The translations under genes and the position numbers were made by a program. From Vitellaria paradoxa (lineage: Eukaryota > Streptophyta > Magnoliopsida > Ericales > Sapotaceae), in contig CM034237.1 of assembly GCA_019916065.1 (NCBI GenBank), forward strand, positions 24,449,752 to 24,513,751: a stretch of 64,000 nt of DNA, read 5' to 3'. Below the pieces are notes generated by a model. It made no database searches, was not told the DNA's origin, and worked only from the letters and a program-made list of their open reading frames with translations. Positions within the stretch are counted from its first letter, which is position 1, and each line of letters opens with the position of its first letter. Shown piece after piece: positions 11,501 through 23,029 of the stretch.

Positions 11501-12400
11501 CTTGCTTTTCTTCCTTTATTCAATCTTCTCACTTTTTCTTCCCCCTGAACTTCTTTGTACCGAAAGGAGCCTAAATGCTATATTAATTGGTACGCAAAAA
11601 GGGCAACAGATAAAATGGTTTCAAACTACTGAAAACAGAGTTGTAAATTTCTTTTCGTTTTTTTTTTTTTTTTTCGTGGTCTTGGATTTTTTAAAACTAT
11701 ATAAAAGTTAAACCAATCGATCAAAATTTAACCATAACCAAACATGGACCATAACCAAACATGGCATGTGATATTATTGCCCTCCCACGGGTTTATGTCT
11801 TCGGCCAGCAGGTACTATCCCTTTCTCTGCGGTGACAGTACGTAGCACAGCAAGCTGGCCTGTGCAGCCTATTAATCCAAAGAATTCAGGCTTGGCCACG
11901 GGATCACAGCTCATATCATGGATCATATTGTGTGGAGAAATTTTCGCTCTACTAATTTTCTCTCCTAAAGCAAATTTACAAGTAAGAAAAGAGTGAAATA
12001 AAATGGTCAGAAGAGATCTCCAATCAGAATACTCTGACATTCAAGATAAGAAAATATCACTTTTAATCACTATATATTTATAGAGAGAGCCTCTTTTATA
12101 CATATAATTCTAGTAGTATTTATAGATATAAAATATTTAGATGAACTATTTAATTTAGAATAGTGCTAGTAGTAGGGCACTTAATTCTAGTTCTGATGCC
12201 AGTATTGGTTTAGTGAGAAATTGACCTTGAAATGATGTTTTTTGTGTATATTCTTTTGACTTTATCCCTTGATAAGTGTACCAATTAATAACTATATCAT
12301 GTAATTATATTTATAACTGTCAAATTACTTAATCCCAATTTAAATAGAATACAATTTTTGGTTAGATAATATATTTTTTGGTCAAATAAGTACATTTTTT
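11501..12400. other. Intergenic DNA with a short GC-richer island
   Basis: Mostly AT-rich. 11771-11930 is clearly richer in GC than its surroundings and is open on the minus strand (88 codons, 12040-11774), but I recognise no family. It may be a fragment of a host exon or of an element. The remainder shows nothing. Confidence 0.3.
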
Positions 12401-12409
12401 GGTAGGAGA

Positions 12410-13080
12410 ACACTTGGCAAGGCATTCTTTGCCCGCGCACATACAAGCATGGCAGTTCAGTTTCCTTAGTTGTGTGGAATGATTAGGGCGTGGTATAGGG
12501 AGGCCCTGTGTTAAGTCAGGGACATTTGACATATTATCCATTTAGTTTTTACCGATCAGGGGCATCTGAGCAAAGATATCCCCAATCGGGCCAAATCACC
12601 TGATTGGATTCTGGCTGGGCACTTCGGTATGATTACTTCGCTAGAGTAGCTACGAGTCAGTATACAACTTTTTTCTGACAGTTTGATATACACCTGTAAG
12701 AGGTGCTACTACAAATCATATTAGACGCAACACGTTGGCTAACAAACAAATGAAGCGGCCTTGGGCTTTACAACACAGGTGGCATCATCTCATTGGAGAA
12801 GGAGAAGGACATTACATGCAATTACATGTAAGTTACTCCACATGAGGTCTTTCATATATAAATCACCACTTCACAATAACACATGTATATTCATCTACCT
12901 TGTTAAAATTCTACCAAAATAGTTTTTCAACTTTTACTAACTTAGGTATTGGAGATTATTTGGGAGGCACCACACCGGTATTTTAGACAATTTTCGAGCT
13001 TGAATTGAATCTTTCGGAGGATACGAAGTTACCAAGTCATTAGGGCGAGAAATTTTGTTGAGCTTATATTAGTAAATTTA
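12410..13080 (+). repeat. Possible LTR relic
   Basis: A TATATAAAT box near 12855, then CT-rich sequence, then ACTAACTTAGGTATTGGAG and GGCACCACACCGGT at about 12938-12980. This resembles the R-U5 part of plant gypsy LTRs, compare the TTAACCATCGGAGAG segment at about 10480 in the Tat LTR. Ends and target duplication are not identifiable. Confidence 0.3.
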
Positions 13081-13084
13081 GACT

Positions 13085-13800
13085 TGTTTGTTAAAGTTGA
13101 TAAGCTCAAATTTGCAGAGAATGGGTATAATAATTTTCAAGAATGGATTAAGATATTTTTGGAAAATGAATCAAAGGGATGAAGTAGTTAAGAGAATGGC
13201 AGCTACTTGGTGGGCTTTGTGGATTGTGAGAAATGAAAAGCTGTTCAAAGGAGTAAATCTGGAATTTTTCTATTATTAAAGTAGCAGAGGTTTATACTAA
13301 TCTTTTGGATGAAACTAAGAATTATGATGCAGGTAGCAAGGATTGACGATAAAGCGATTGAAGACATAAATGGTGACAAGGACCCGAAGGAAATCTTATT
13401 TAAGAACGAGGAGGTGCAGCCAATGTTATTCTATGAAGTTTCAATTATTGTAGATGGAGGATGGAGAGCAAGTACAGGAAAGCAGCAGTTGTATGGATAA
13501 CAAAGAATGAAATAGGTCACACTTTCGCAACAAAAGCAGAAGAGGTTAGCACATTTAACACTGGTGGCAGTCACTACCTGTTCCAAAGCTTCAAATTCAA
13601 TTAAATATTTAAAGTGTTGAGAAGTAAGTATATTAATAGAGTATAGTTTAGTTATAAATATTTCAAGAAGGTCGATGAGTGTAATTGGGAAGTAAATAAT
13701 GTAATCAAGGAAATAAGAGGGAAAAAAAAAAAAAAGGACCTGAGAGACTAGTAGAAGAAGCACACAATAGGGTCAAATTTGTAATGGACCCAGGACGATC
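13085..13800 (+). pseudogene. LINE (non-LTR retrotransposon) 3' remnant
   Basis: The open stretch 13088-13279 contains TWWALWIVRNEKLFKG, the W-x-x-W/RN motif found between the zinc-binding RT tail and the RNase H domain in plant L1-type elements. After a frame change, VSIIVDGGWRASTG at 13437-13480 matches the start of an RNase H-like domain (VDG motif). A one-base shift is then needed to read on through TKNEIGHTFATKAEEVS. Near 13740 a VEEAHNRVKFV segment matches the usual end. An A13 run lies at about 13720-13734. No 5' part is present and the copy is broken. Confidence 0.55.
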
Positions 13801-13969
13801 TATTTCTATTCCTTCTAATTATCTTACTTAGAACATTGCGAGCAATTTTTTTATACCAATTCTTATTTTGCATTGTAACATTACCATTTATAGTATAGGA
13901 AGTCATTTTTTAGTCTTACGTACTCAACAGATTCTCTGTTCAGATTTTTTATGTCAGGATTTTATAAAT

Positions 13970-14470
13970 TAACAAAGTTAGTGATTTTTTTGATTAAAAT
14001 TTTAATGTTGAATGAACATTTTTGTAATTTGATTCAAATGTACATTCTTTTGAAAATATAAATTTTAATAGATATCTTTTGAATTTTAAATTTTATAAAT
14101 ATTTTTTGAAAATATAAATTTTAATAAATATCTTTTAAAAATATAAATTTTCATAAATATTTTCATATTTTAAATTAATAAATATTTTAATGAATTTTAA
14201 TAAATATCTTTTGAATTTTTAATTTTAATAAATATTTTTGAAAATATACATTTAATAATTTTTTTGAAAATATAAATTTTGACAAATATATTTTGAAATT
14301 TCAAATATTTTAATAAATTTAAATAAATATTTTTGAAAATACAAATTTTAAGAAATATTTCTTGAATTTTAAATATTTGAATGAATTTTAATAAATATTT
14401 TTGAATTTTCAAATTTTAATAAATATTTTCAAATTTTGAATTATAATAGATAGTTTTTAAAATTTAAACC
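13970..14470. repeat. Degenerate AT-rich minisatellite
   Basis: Repeated variants of TTTTAATAAATATTTTTGAAAAT and AAATATAAATTTTAATAAAT at roughly 30-60 bp spacing. Copies are too diverged for a clean unit. The open stretches here are low-complexity artefacts. Confidence 0.6.
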
Positions 14471-14926
14471 CATTGGTCATATTTTCAAAATTAGGAGTGA
14501 AGTGGGAATCTTGTGAGAAATACTTGGTTTGGTTTAGGAGTGAAGTGAGAAAGAGAGGATGTATAAAAAGTGTATTTTTCAGTTCTTGGATATTAGGAAC
14601 CAAATATATTAGGAATGAAATAAGGAAGAGGTATAAAAATAAGGATATTGTTGGTGATTTTTTTATTGATAATCCTTATATTCAAGGACAGGGATTGGGA
14701 TGGCTAGAAAAACTACTGGCAATGCTTTTACATTAAAAAAAAAATTTCATTTTTAATTTTCTTGTAAAGTAACAACTAAAGTCGTTAGAAACTTAAAAGT
14801 GATATAGTAGTTAAATTAAACTTGACTTTTTATTTATTTAATTTGAAAAATGTGCTTAAAATTATTTATTTACTTTATGAAATAAGTATAAACAAACTTG
14901 TTTATGAGAAGTTTGTTGAACACTTA
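14471..14926. other. AT-rich spacer
   Basis: An 87-codon open stretch at 14473-14736 shows no recognisable motif. Otherwise nothing is seen. Confidence 0.3.
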
Positions 14927-15069
14927 GGGTGCGTTTGATTTAGTGAAAATTTTTGAAAAATTTTAAAAATTTTAAAAATTTTTAAAAGTTTTATTTTTTG
15001 TCTCACTGTACGAATTATGAATTTACAAATTATCTCACTTAATTTCATTTTGTTACTTTAAACGCATCC
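14927..15069. mobile_element. Tourist-like (PIF/Harbinger) MITE
   Basis: A 143-bp AT-rich unit. It starts GGGTGCGTTTGATT and ends TTAAACGCATCC; the reverse complement of the end is GGATGCGTTTAA. It is flanked on both sides by TTA (14924-14926 and 15070-15072), the 3-bp target duplication expected for PIF/Harbinger elements. There is no coding capacity. Confidence 0.7.
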
Positions 15070-15200
15070 TTAATTTATTTGTTGCTTGCTCTAAAATTGA
15101 TGGATCTATCAATTTACCTATGGGAGAATGAGAAAAAAAAATAAATAAAAAATATAATGAAGTGGCTATCTAACTGAGGAGATTGACCTGGAAAAATAGA

Positions 15201-15274
15201 ATCAATGCAGAAAAGCCGACCAAGCACGTGCGTAAATAGAATCAATGCAGAAAAGCCGACCAAGCACGTGCGTA
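15201..15274. repeat. Perfect 40-bp tandem duplication with CACGTG
   Basis: ATCAATGCAGAAAAGCCGAC followed by CAAGCACGTGCGTA occurs at 15201 and again at 15241 without mismatch. Each copy contains a CACGTG (G-box-like) palindrome. Confidence 0.9.
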
Positions 15275-15950
15275 CTATTAGCCTATTAGGCCATGCTGAT
15301 TCTTGCTGATGTTCTCTCTGATGGTTGAATATTGAAACTCAACCAACCGGCCCGTAACTTAAATGCTTTTTCACAAGCATGCCGGCCATAGCATAATTCG
15401 CCCCCAACTACTCAAAACTTAAATGCTTTTTTCGATAGGTCCATTATGGGGTTGTAATGGTAGAAAATTCTATCCTTTTACGTTGAGTGGCTTATCATTT
15501 TCAAATATTATATTAAAATAATATAACTAACCCATTTATTATTTCTTGTCCCATATTTAATGGTAAATAAGATTTTATATGCAATTGTAACATGTATTGT
15601 AAAAAGGCAACTGGTGCATGCATGGACCAGGTCATAACTTTTTGTTAGAAATGCTAAAGTTGGAACTTTTTTTGGGGTTAAATTTAAACTAAGAAAAAAT
15701 TACAATTAATACTTGTTACACCCAGATTCGATGATCCTAAAAGCGAGCTAGCAAATATGCATCTATATAACTATTACATCAACCTGTATCCAGTCAGGGG
15801 CATACATTTTACATGAGAAGAATGAGATAATTAAAATAAAATAAAATAATACAATAAGTTCACTCTATATATCTTGTTGAAAATTGAAAGTTAAAGGAAA
15901 GGCCATGCCCTTATGCGCCCCCCTTTGGGTTCACCAATTGGAGGCAACTA
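15275..15950. other. Non-coding spacer up to the copia relic
   Basis: A small repeat (ACTTAAATGCTTTTT at about 15357 and 15417) is present. TGTTACACCCAGATTCGATG at 15716 looks like an LTR start but has no partner in view. I see no gene. Confidence 0.3.
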
Positions 15951-16416
15951 TGTGTATGATTTACAATAAAATTGTATATGAAATTAGGAACACCAACTAA
16001 TATATTCAATTAAGTGAAAGTGTACCTATTTATTTTATGATCTTTGAATGTGAATAGAAAAGGTCTTTAAGATCAATATATACTCTGGCAGCTATAGATC
16101 TTACTCTCTATACCCTAATTCTATACGACAGATTTTTATGGGTGAATTCTATCTGTCTAAGGTAAAAGGAACTTAGCCATATATTTATATTGTCGTATTG
16201 GGCCCTCCATAAAAAGCTCACAATAGGCTCCTTAGGCCCATAATATTGACCGTCCAACCACATAATATATCCAAATGGGTATAGAAATCCAGTGTATATG
16301 GATCACTTCTTTATTGAGTTTATCTTATATGTCTCAATTTTAAACTTGGTTCAACCCATTTTATTAAAATCAAAATACAGTTAATGTGTATGCTCAATTT
16401 AAAGTAAATGCTAATA
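15951..16416 (-). repeat. Probable 3' LTR of the copia element
   Basis: Read on the minus strand, a purine stretch CAAGTGGAAGA at about 16420-16431 is directly followed by ATATTAGC, resembling the PPT and TGTTAG start usual in copia elements. The LTR would run leftward to about 15951, where TGTGTATG gives a possible CA end. No partner LTR exists in the window to fix the boundaries. Confidence 0.45.
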
Positions 16417-16823
16417 TTCTTCCACTTGAGTGAACATTAATTGATGTTACAATTTTCATTTAAAAAAAAATGACTCTTGAGTTGAAACTATAAAATCTTT
16501 ATGTGACCACATTTTAAAAACCAAGTAGAGTTAAGAGATAGCACCTAAAACAATTCGGTCTAACAAGGCAATCAATATCAAACCATGTCATTACATTGTT
16601 AATCAATGTAAAACTACTCATGTTCACAAATGCCAATTTCCTCACCAACATGGATCATATGTGATAATGTGGTGAGAAATAGCAGTCCTTAATGATCTCA
16701 TAAATGTGCTAATCCTTTTGGTCCTCAAATTTTGTGTAAATGTATGAAGCAAGGGAATTTCAGCAGTTTCTAATGAAACCAATATGTCTACATATATCTC
16801 AGAAAAACTATATGGTGCAAAAT
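16417..16823 (-). other. 3' untranslated tail of the copia element, left part
   Basis: Non-coding. It includes the start of a roughly 100-bp repeat that continues after the solo LTR at 19561. The ACTATATGGTGCAAAAT end is interrupted exactly at the solo LTR insertion. Confidence 0.5.
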
Positions 16824-19560
16824 TGTCATGATCCGGATCTCGTGACTCGAGGGGTGAGTGATAAACACACACACAACATGCACTAACATAACCACTCATG
16901 ATCAGAGCAACGCAACGTAAACTAGTGAGCCCGAGACATAAGATAAGATAACATAAGTTAACCTTTACTATTGCCAGATCACATACTCCATACACCATTA
17001 ATAGCTAACTTAGGCCTTAAGGCCATTACAACCAAATCGAATAAGTCTAGAAATGTACAACATTACAATTTCAATTTAAAACTTGCACTAGGAGACTAAA
17101 GCCTTGCTAAGTTTTAGGAGGCTCATGCAATACACTTCTAGTCCAACCCCATTAGCCCACCTGATTGTTGTGGCTTGTTCCTACATCAAAATTTGTAGGG
17201 ACGTGAGCACGGGTCCACTTGTGCCCACGATGTCTCAAGCAAACATATATGGTATACAATCTAATCATGCAATGCAGTTCAATTAAGGTTAGCCACTTTA
17301 ACATTTTCTAGAGTCATAACATTTCATTAATATAACCAATAGCCAAAATAAGTGGAAACATATATTCATTCAACAATGTCAAAGTTTAAGATTTCGAATT
17401 TGGTTAATGTTTATGTTTTGCAATTCAAACTTCAGTTCCATTAACATTTCAACACCATTTTATCACTTGAGAGTAATATTCAATCAAATAACCATATTCA
17501 CATCATCATCCATTCATCATTACATTGCATAACCATAACCACACAAGTCATCGTCGGATGGGTGCATACACGTTATCATCTTTTATAGGCCAATACCCAA
17601 CGGAAACGATAAACCAATGTCGTCGTTTAGGATTGCCATCCAGGGCCACGAGGAGCCAAACACACACAATTTTGTGGGCTATTAACCCGCTGGCATTGAC
17701 ACCAAACTCTACGCAAGTTCCGGGACTCTCAACCTAAGAGTAACCTCAAGACCCTTCCTATTTCCGCACCCCACCACGGCCCCCGGCACACAACCAATCA
17801 TTCATCACATTCAATACTCTTTAATCACAATTCACGTTCATCGCCATAAACTTTCCAACACACATAACCACATTCCATTTCATCTTAGAACACAACTCAT
17901 TTCATCTCTTCATTTCATTTAACAAAAGCCTCATTTAATTTCCATCACTTATTATCAAAATTTTACATTTCATTCTCTTTCAATCATATATTTACTTTTC
18001 GGTTCATCCCAAGATTCATCACATATCAACATTAATCAACATTATTAAACATTTAACATTTCTTCAACATTATGAACATGAGTCCCCTTGTGAAATCACA
18101 TTTTATTTAATCAATCACAAGTTCATATACCTCAACATTTAGTTTACATCAAGACATATTCACAATTCTACTTGATTAAGACTGTTATCTCAAAGAAATC
18201 TTCCAATTCATTGCATTCCAATTAACATTCAATCACCCTTACAAGTTAAGTCCCATTAGCTTAAGATAATCAACCCTTAATCACTTTTTAGATCGCATTT
18301 CCCTTTCAAATCCATGTAATTAATCAATTAAAAGTTTCATGTAAAAACATGTTATCAACTCTTTCATATGCCCAAGGTAGGAGGCTAAACTAAGCAAAGT
18401 CAAGAAAATGACCTAGGCTCGATGGGCGCCCAAGCTGACACTCAGCCGTGCACCCAAGGGCAGGGGCTTGGGCGCCCAACTGAGTCTCCCTCATGTGCCC
18501 ACAACTTGGTCCAAGTTATGGGTTCCATACTCTGTTCTCTAGTTCACGGTTTTTCATCCTTAGAACCTCAAATTGACCAAGTTAAAGTAAAAATACCTAA
18601 AGTTTCATGTTTCTAACATCAACACAAGTCTTATAAGCATTAAAGGAAACCAACCATTTGAGTTTTCATTGACTATGGGCCAAGTTATGGATCAAACATC
18701 CTTATCTCTCTCTCTACCTATACATGTGTGTATAACCCTCATTTTCTTCCATAAATGAAATCAAATCTTGCAATGGTTACCCAAATATTGTTCTAGATCA
18801 TGTTACACATCATATATGTAAGAATGAGCATAAAATCCCTACCTCAAACCAAATAGAGATGAAGAACAAGGGGTGGTCTCTTCCCGGTTTCAAGCTCCCA
18901 ACTTTGATCAGTTTGATCTCCTCTCCCTTTGATCTAAACAACAAACAAATCACATAGATAGGTTCCTTGAGGGCTTAATTGCATCCTTGCAAGGTTAATT
19001 TGATTTTGGTTAGTGTTAGAGACACTTACCATACAAACCCTTACTTGGTTCCCCTTTTTTTCTTCTTTATTATTCCTTTGCTTCTTCACCCAGTGTCTTC
19101 CTCTCCCAACAATATCTCTCTCTCTCTTGCATCATTTACACAAACATATATATATATATATATATATATTAAGCAATATTTTAATCCCCAATAGTAGCTT
19201 TCAGACCCTTACATTACCCCTAGGCTAGATATAGGCTCATAGGTGTGTGGCTTGGCTGAAAAATACAGAGCAACCCATGCCTGTTAAGTCTACTATTCTT
19301 TGGGCGCCCAAGCCCTTCTCAAGTGGGCTCCCATGACTTATGCACCCAAGACCTTGGGAGCCCATGCCTTGTGCGCCCAAGGTGCCTTCCTCCTGCATAC
19401 TTGCTAAAATGCCATTTTTTGATTGCCTAACCCATCTCTTTCAAAGTTCTCAACTCCAAAGCACCATTAATGATCCATTCCATTAAATTAACATATCATA
19501 ACTTCCAAAATGCATCCAAAATCATATACTTGTGTTAATACAAAAGTCCAGGGTTTTACA
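16824..19560 (-). mobile_element. Solo LTR (element D), same family as elements B and C
   Basis: 2737 bp with TG...CA ends. It starts TGTCATGATCCGGATCTCG, nearly the start of the LTRs at 43095, 43453, 52042 and 62244, and ends GGGTTTTACA. It is flanked by a perfect AAAAT duplication (16819-16823 and 19561-19565). There is no PBS or PPT next to it and no internal region, so it is a solo LTR left by LTR-LTR recombination. Orientation follows the family (transcribed on the minus strand). A (TA)n tract at 19147-19170 corresponds to the TATA region of the family. Confidence 0.88.
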
Positions 19561-19860
19561 AAAATAAGATATATTCCTGAATGGTCAAGCATACCAAACT
19601 TAAGACTTTCTTTTAAATTTGCAAATACATCTAGAGAAAACTTAATGGTGCAAAACAAGACATATTTCTAGTAGCTCAAGTACACCAAAATTGAGAGTTT
19701 CCTTTAAATCTATATATACATCTAGAGAAAACTTCATGGTGCAAAGCAAGACATATTCCTGAATGCTCAAGTACATCAAACTTGAGACTTTTCTTTAAAT
19801 CCGTATCATGAATACATATCCATCCATATATGACACATAAAATATTAAAAACATATATAT
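19561..19860. repeat. About 100-bp tandem repeat in the copia 3' tail
   Basis: Three diverged copies of a unit with AAGACATATTCCTGAATGCTC, a CAAACTTGAGACTTTTCTTT-like segment and TCTAGAGAAAACTTCATGGT. Copies start near 19566, 19657 and 19747. The first is split from its left neighbour by solo LTR D. Confidence 0.65.
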
Positions 19861-19955
19861 TCATGCATAAATGATATCAAAAGAAAACAACCAATAGTGA
19901 TCTATAAACTTTAATGACCATAAATAATCTAAAAGGCCTCAATAAAGAGTAATTG

Positions 19956-20458
19956 TCACGTAATGTAAGAAAAATAGCTCCCACTAACCAAGTACATCAA
20001 AAGACCTAATAATGCCCATGTTAGAAACATGCTTTTTAAAATAACAGGTCTAAGTCCACTAGTTAAAGGGTTCGCCATCATTTGCTCTATATGAATGTGC
20101 TCAATGATGGTGGTGTCACTTTTCCTCACCAAATCTCTAACTTGACAGATACTTGATCTCAACGTGCTTAGACCTATTGGAAGTTTTGTTATTCTTGGAA
20201 AAAGAAAGTAGCCAAAAGATTATCACAGAAAATCTTTAGTGGTCTAGCTACGAAATCAATCACCTTAAGTTTTGAAATGAAATTTTACAACCAAATAGCA
20301 TGAGTTTTAACCTAAAAACAAGTTAAAACTTAGCATGCATAGTTTAAGAAATTGTAATAGTTTGCTTGATAATCTTTCTTGAAATAACTCCCCTAGCTAA
20401 CATAAATATGTATCCTGAAGTAGACTTCATGTCATTCACATATCCAGCAAAATTTGAT
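19956..20458 (-). pseudogene. Copia RNase H, C-terminal part
   Basis: RNase H of the Ty1/copia polyprotein. On the minus strand from 20458, an FAGYVNDMKSTSGYIFMLA-like segment is readable, then stops. The final part is 20162-19956, with TTIIEHIHIEQMMANPLTSGL, which matches the usual IEHI...ADPLTKGL end of copia polyproteins. The first part of the domain (DHEVIGYSES) lies at about 32140-32089 beyond the CACTA insertion. Confidence 0.75.
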
Positions 20459-20890
20459 CACTAGTAGAAATTGTGGAACTAGCGACCGCCTAAGATGGTC
20501 GCTAAATGTGTAATAGCGGTCGCTAAAAGTATTAGCGACGGCTCAGTGACCGCGTCAAACGAGTCGCATTTGCTTCGTCGCTAAAAAGATTTAGCGACCG
20601 CTAGGACGGTCGCTAAATTATTTGCGACCGCTCCTGCGACCGCTCGAGTTTAGACGTAGGGATATTAGCGACCGCTCATAACGGTCGCTAATACTGAAAA
20701 AGCGGTCGCTGTTTGTTTGGCGCGAATATGGCGCGAATTAATAGCGACCGTAGGCAGCGGTCGCTAAATACTAAATAGCGGTCGCTAAATACTAAATAGC
20801 GGTCGCACTAAGTTTCGCGCGGGAGCCATGACCATTTGCATTAGCGACCCGAATATGGACTATTAGCGACCGCCACCGACGGTCGCTAAT
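20459..20890. repeat. CACTA 3' terminal and subterminal repeats
   Basis: After the terminal CACTA, the core TAGCGACCGC or its complement GCGGTCGCTA recurs at least twelve times up to about 20890, often as facing pairs. An example is TAGCGACCGCTAGGACGGTC at 20592. These are the expected binding sites for the element's TNPA-type protein. Confidence 0.85.
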
Positions 20891-21331
20891 TATAAGTAAT
20901 TTTTTTTTAAAAAAGATTTAAATTATTTAAAAATCTCCATAATTATAATTTAAATTTTGTTATAATAAGATCTCAATAATTTGTTTTACAAATCAAATTA
21001 TTTAAAAAATAATTTAATAATAATTTATTTTTTATTTATAATGATTATTTATTTAATAGTTATTAATTATTTATAATAACTATTATATTTAATTACTTAT
21101 CTATAAATATTTATATTAAATTTAATTTATTAAATTGCACATAGAATTAATGAAATTTTTCATAAAATTAGTAAAAAAAAAAAAAAACGTATCTCCTAAT
21201 TATGATTATATATACAAACACAATATCAAATTAGATTACAATTAAAATAAAATTTTATTATATACAAATGTTCAAAATACAAAAATAAAAATATATATAA
21301 ATGTACTGATCAAAATATATACAAATAGATC
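20891..21331. other. CACTA 3' non-coding region
   Basis: Strongly AT-rich, with an A17 run at about 21174-21187 and TATATA stretches. It holds the presumed 3' UTR of the TNPA-like gene. No other feature is seen. Confidence 0.4.
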
Positions 21332-23029
21332 CTAATCAGTCCAGGAGGGCCATCCGCCATCATCCGGGTCCTACAATGAAATAATAATGAAATTAGAACG
21401 TGATAATTAAGAAGACATGAATAAATAAATTTATATAATTTTAATGAGTAATAGTAACGAGAAATAAAATTTTTAACCTGAGGAGGAGGAGGTGGATGGC
21501 TCTGACTCTGAGAGAGGCGCCTCTCCATCTCAGCCATCATCTCGGCCCGAAGTGCTGCCTCTCGCGCGTCCATCTCAGCTCAAAAGGTCTGCAGCAGATC
21601 TTGATCGCGACGTCTGGCCTGAGAAGATGATTCTGATCGTGCAACGGATCGGCGTGGAATGCCTGCGCCCCGCGTAAGCGTGTATCCATGACCATCGCGT
21701 CCGATAATGGAGAAAAATATCTCGTCCCTCCTCTCTTCGGACTCCCTCTCATCTGGCGACAGCTCGTCTAAACGTGCATTAAACTGCGCCTAATGCAAAC
21801 AAGCCGAAATAGAAAAAATAAGATAACTAACTATATTATCTAAAGAAAAAAATTAAATTATATGTTGATTGGACAAAATATTAAAATTTGTTACCTGTAT
21901 AGCCTGAACCTCCGGCGAATCAGTACGTCGAGTCGCCAACCACATGGACATCCGATCTGTCCTCAGGCCCTCCTCTGTCCTCTGTTGAAAGGTAAATTAT
22001 ATGTTAATAATTTACTATCATTAAAAAAGATAAATAAAAAAGTTGCTATTGGCGTGATAAGCTCATGTTTTTACCTCGTGGCAAACCTGAGAAAAGTGTC
22101 GAGTCCCCTCCTTGTGCCCCGGCCCCTGCAATCCTCGATTTCGCGAGTTCCTTTGGGCCTCCGCCTATTTTAAGTTTTTTTCGATTACTTTTTGTAATTT
22201 ACGCTTGATAACGTCAAAACTTAAGGAAAAATAATTAACTCGCAATCTACTCACCTGTGCCTCGGGACTCGACCAATACCTGACGAGCTCAGCCCATTGG
22301 TGGGGAAGAACGCCCGGTGGGACCCGCTGGAGGATGTCAGGGTCATTCTCATGACCTTTCCAGTATTTATCTTTAATCTTATTTTTATGATCCTTCCACA
22401 TCTTCCGACACTTAGCGAACATAACGTCCCGGAAGTCTGGAGGAACATCAACTACATTGGCCTAAAAATGACAAATTGTAGAATATTATTTGTTAAAAGT
22501 TTCAGCACATAAACCATGTACAATTAGATAAATAAAATTTCATACCTATACCTCGGTCCATAGACCCTCGAACGTAGAATCTGGAAAACAATCCCACTCG
22601 AGGGTGGTCAACGGGAATCTGATCGGATTCTGGACCAAATGTCCGAGCTGTGAAATCAAAGACCGTCCATCCTTCCCAACCGGATGGGGCGTGTCATCCC
22701 ACTGAATGGTCATCCACTGAGATCCGCAGTTCCACTGCGGCAATCCCTTCGAGGGCCCTCTGCCGGACCTCGAAAGCCTGCTCGGAGTGGGAGAATCTGT
22801 TTCAAACAAATTGTTACATGATAAAACAACAGAATATACCTACTGTTGTTGGATAAGATACATTCCGAAATTAAAGAACTTTACCTGCATCTGTGTCAGT
22901 CACTGAAGGACGCGTGGACATAGGGGGTGAAGGTGGGACAGCATCTGCTAAGCTACTCCCGGCACAGGATAGCCCCAGACGCTCAACCATCGTCCTAGGA
23001 CCAGTCCTCTTCCTAGAACGTCCGAACAT
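21332..23029 (-). pseudogene. TNPA-like (Transposase_24-type) gene, 7 exons, one premature stop
   Basis: Second CACTA gene, likely the DNA-binding accessory protein. Seven exons fit GT-AG rules: 23029-22885, 22796-22552, 22461-22255, 22164-22075, 21981-21895, 21789-21478 and 21370-21332. Lengths join in phase throughout and end DDGGWPSWTD with TAG at 21332-21334. Exon 1 starts MFGRSRKRTG. Exon 3 has MWKDHKNKIKDKYWK and LPHQWAELVRYWSSPEAQ, the W-rich part typical of plant Transposase_24 proteins, followed by NSRNRGLQGPGHKEGTRHFSQ and an RTEEGLRTDRMSMWLATR region. Exon 6 holds an ERESEERRDEIFFSIIGRDG segment and a coiled-coil tail. One in-frame TGA at 21580-21582 interrupts exon 6. Exon prediction is mine. 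Confidence 0.72.

Noticed and set aside
14473..14736. 87-codon open stretch in AT-rich spacer
   Set aside because: No motif, no neighbours and no sign of splicing; lies beside a degenerate minisatellite.
15716..15740. TGTTACACCCAGATTCGATG as an LTR start
   Set aside because: No matching second LTR, PBS, PPT or duplication could be found.
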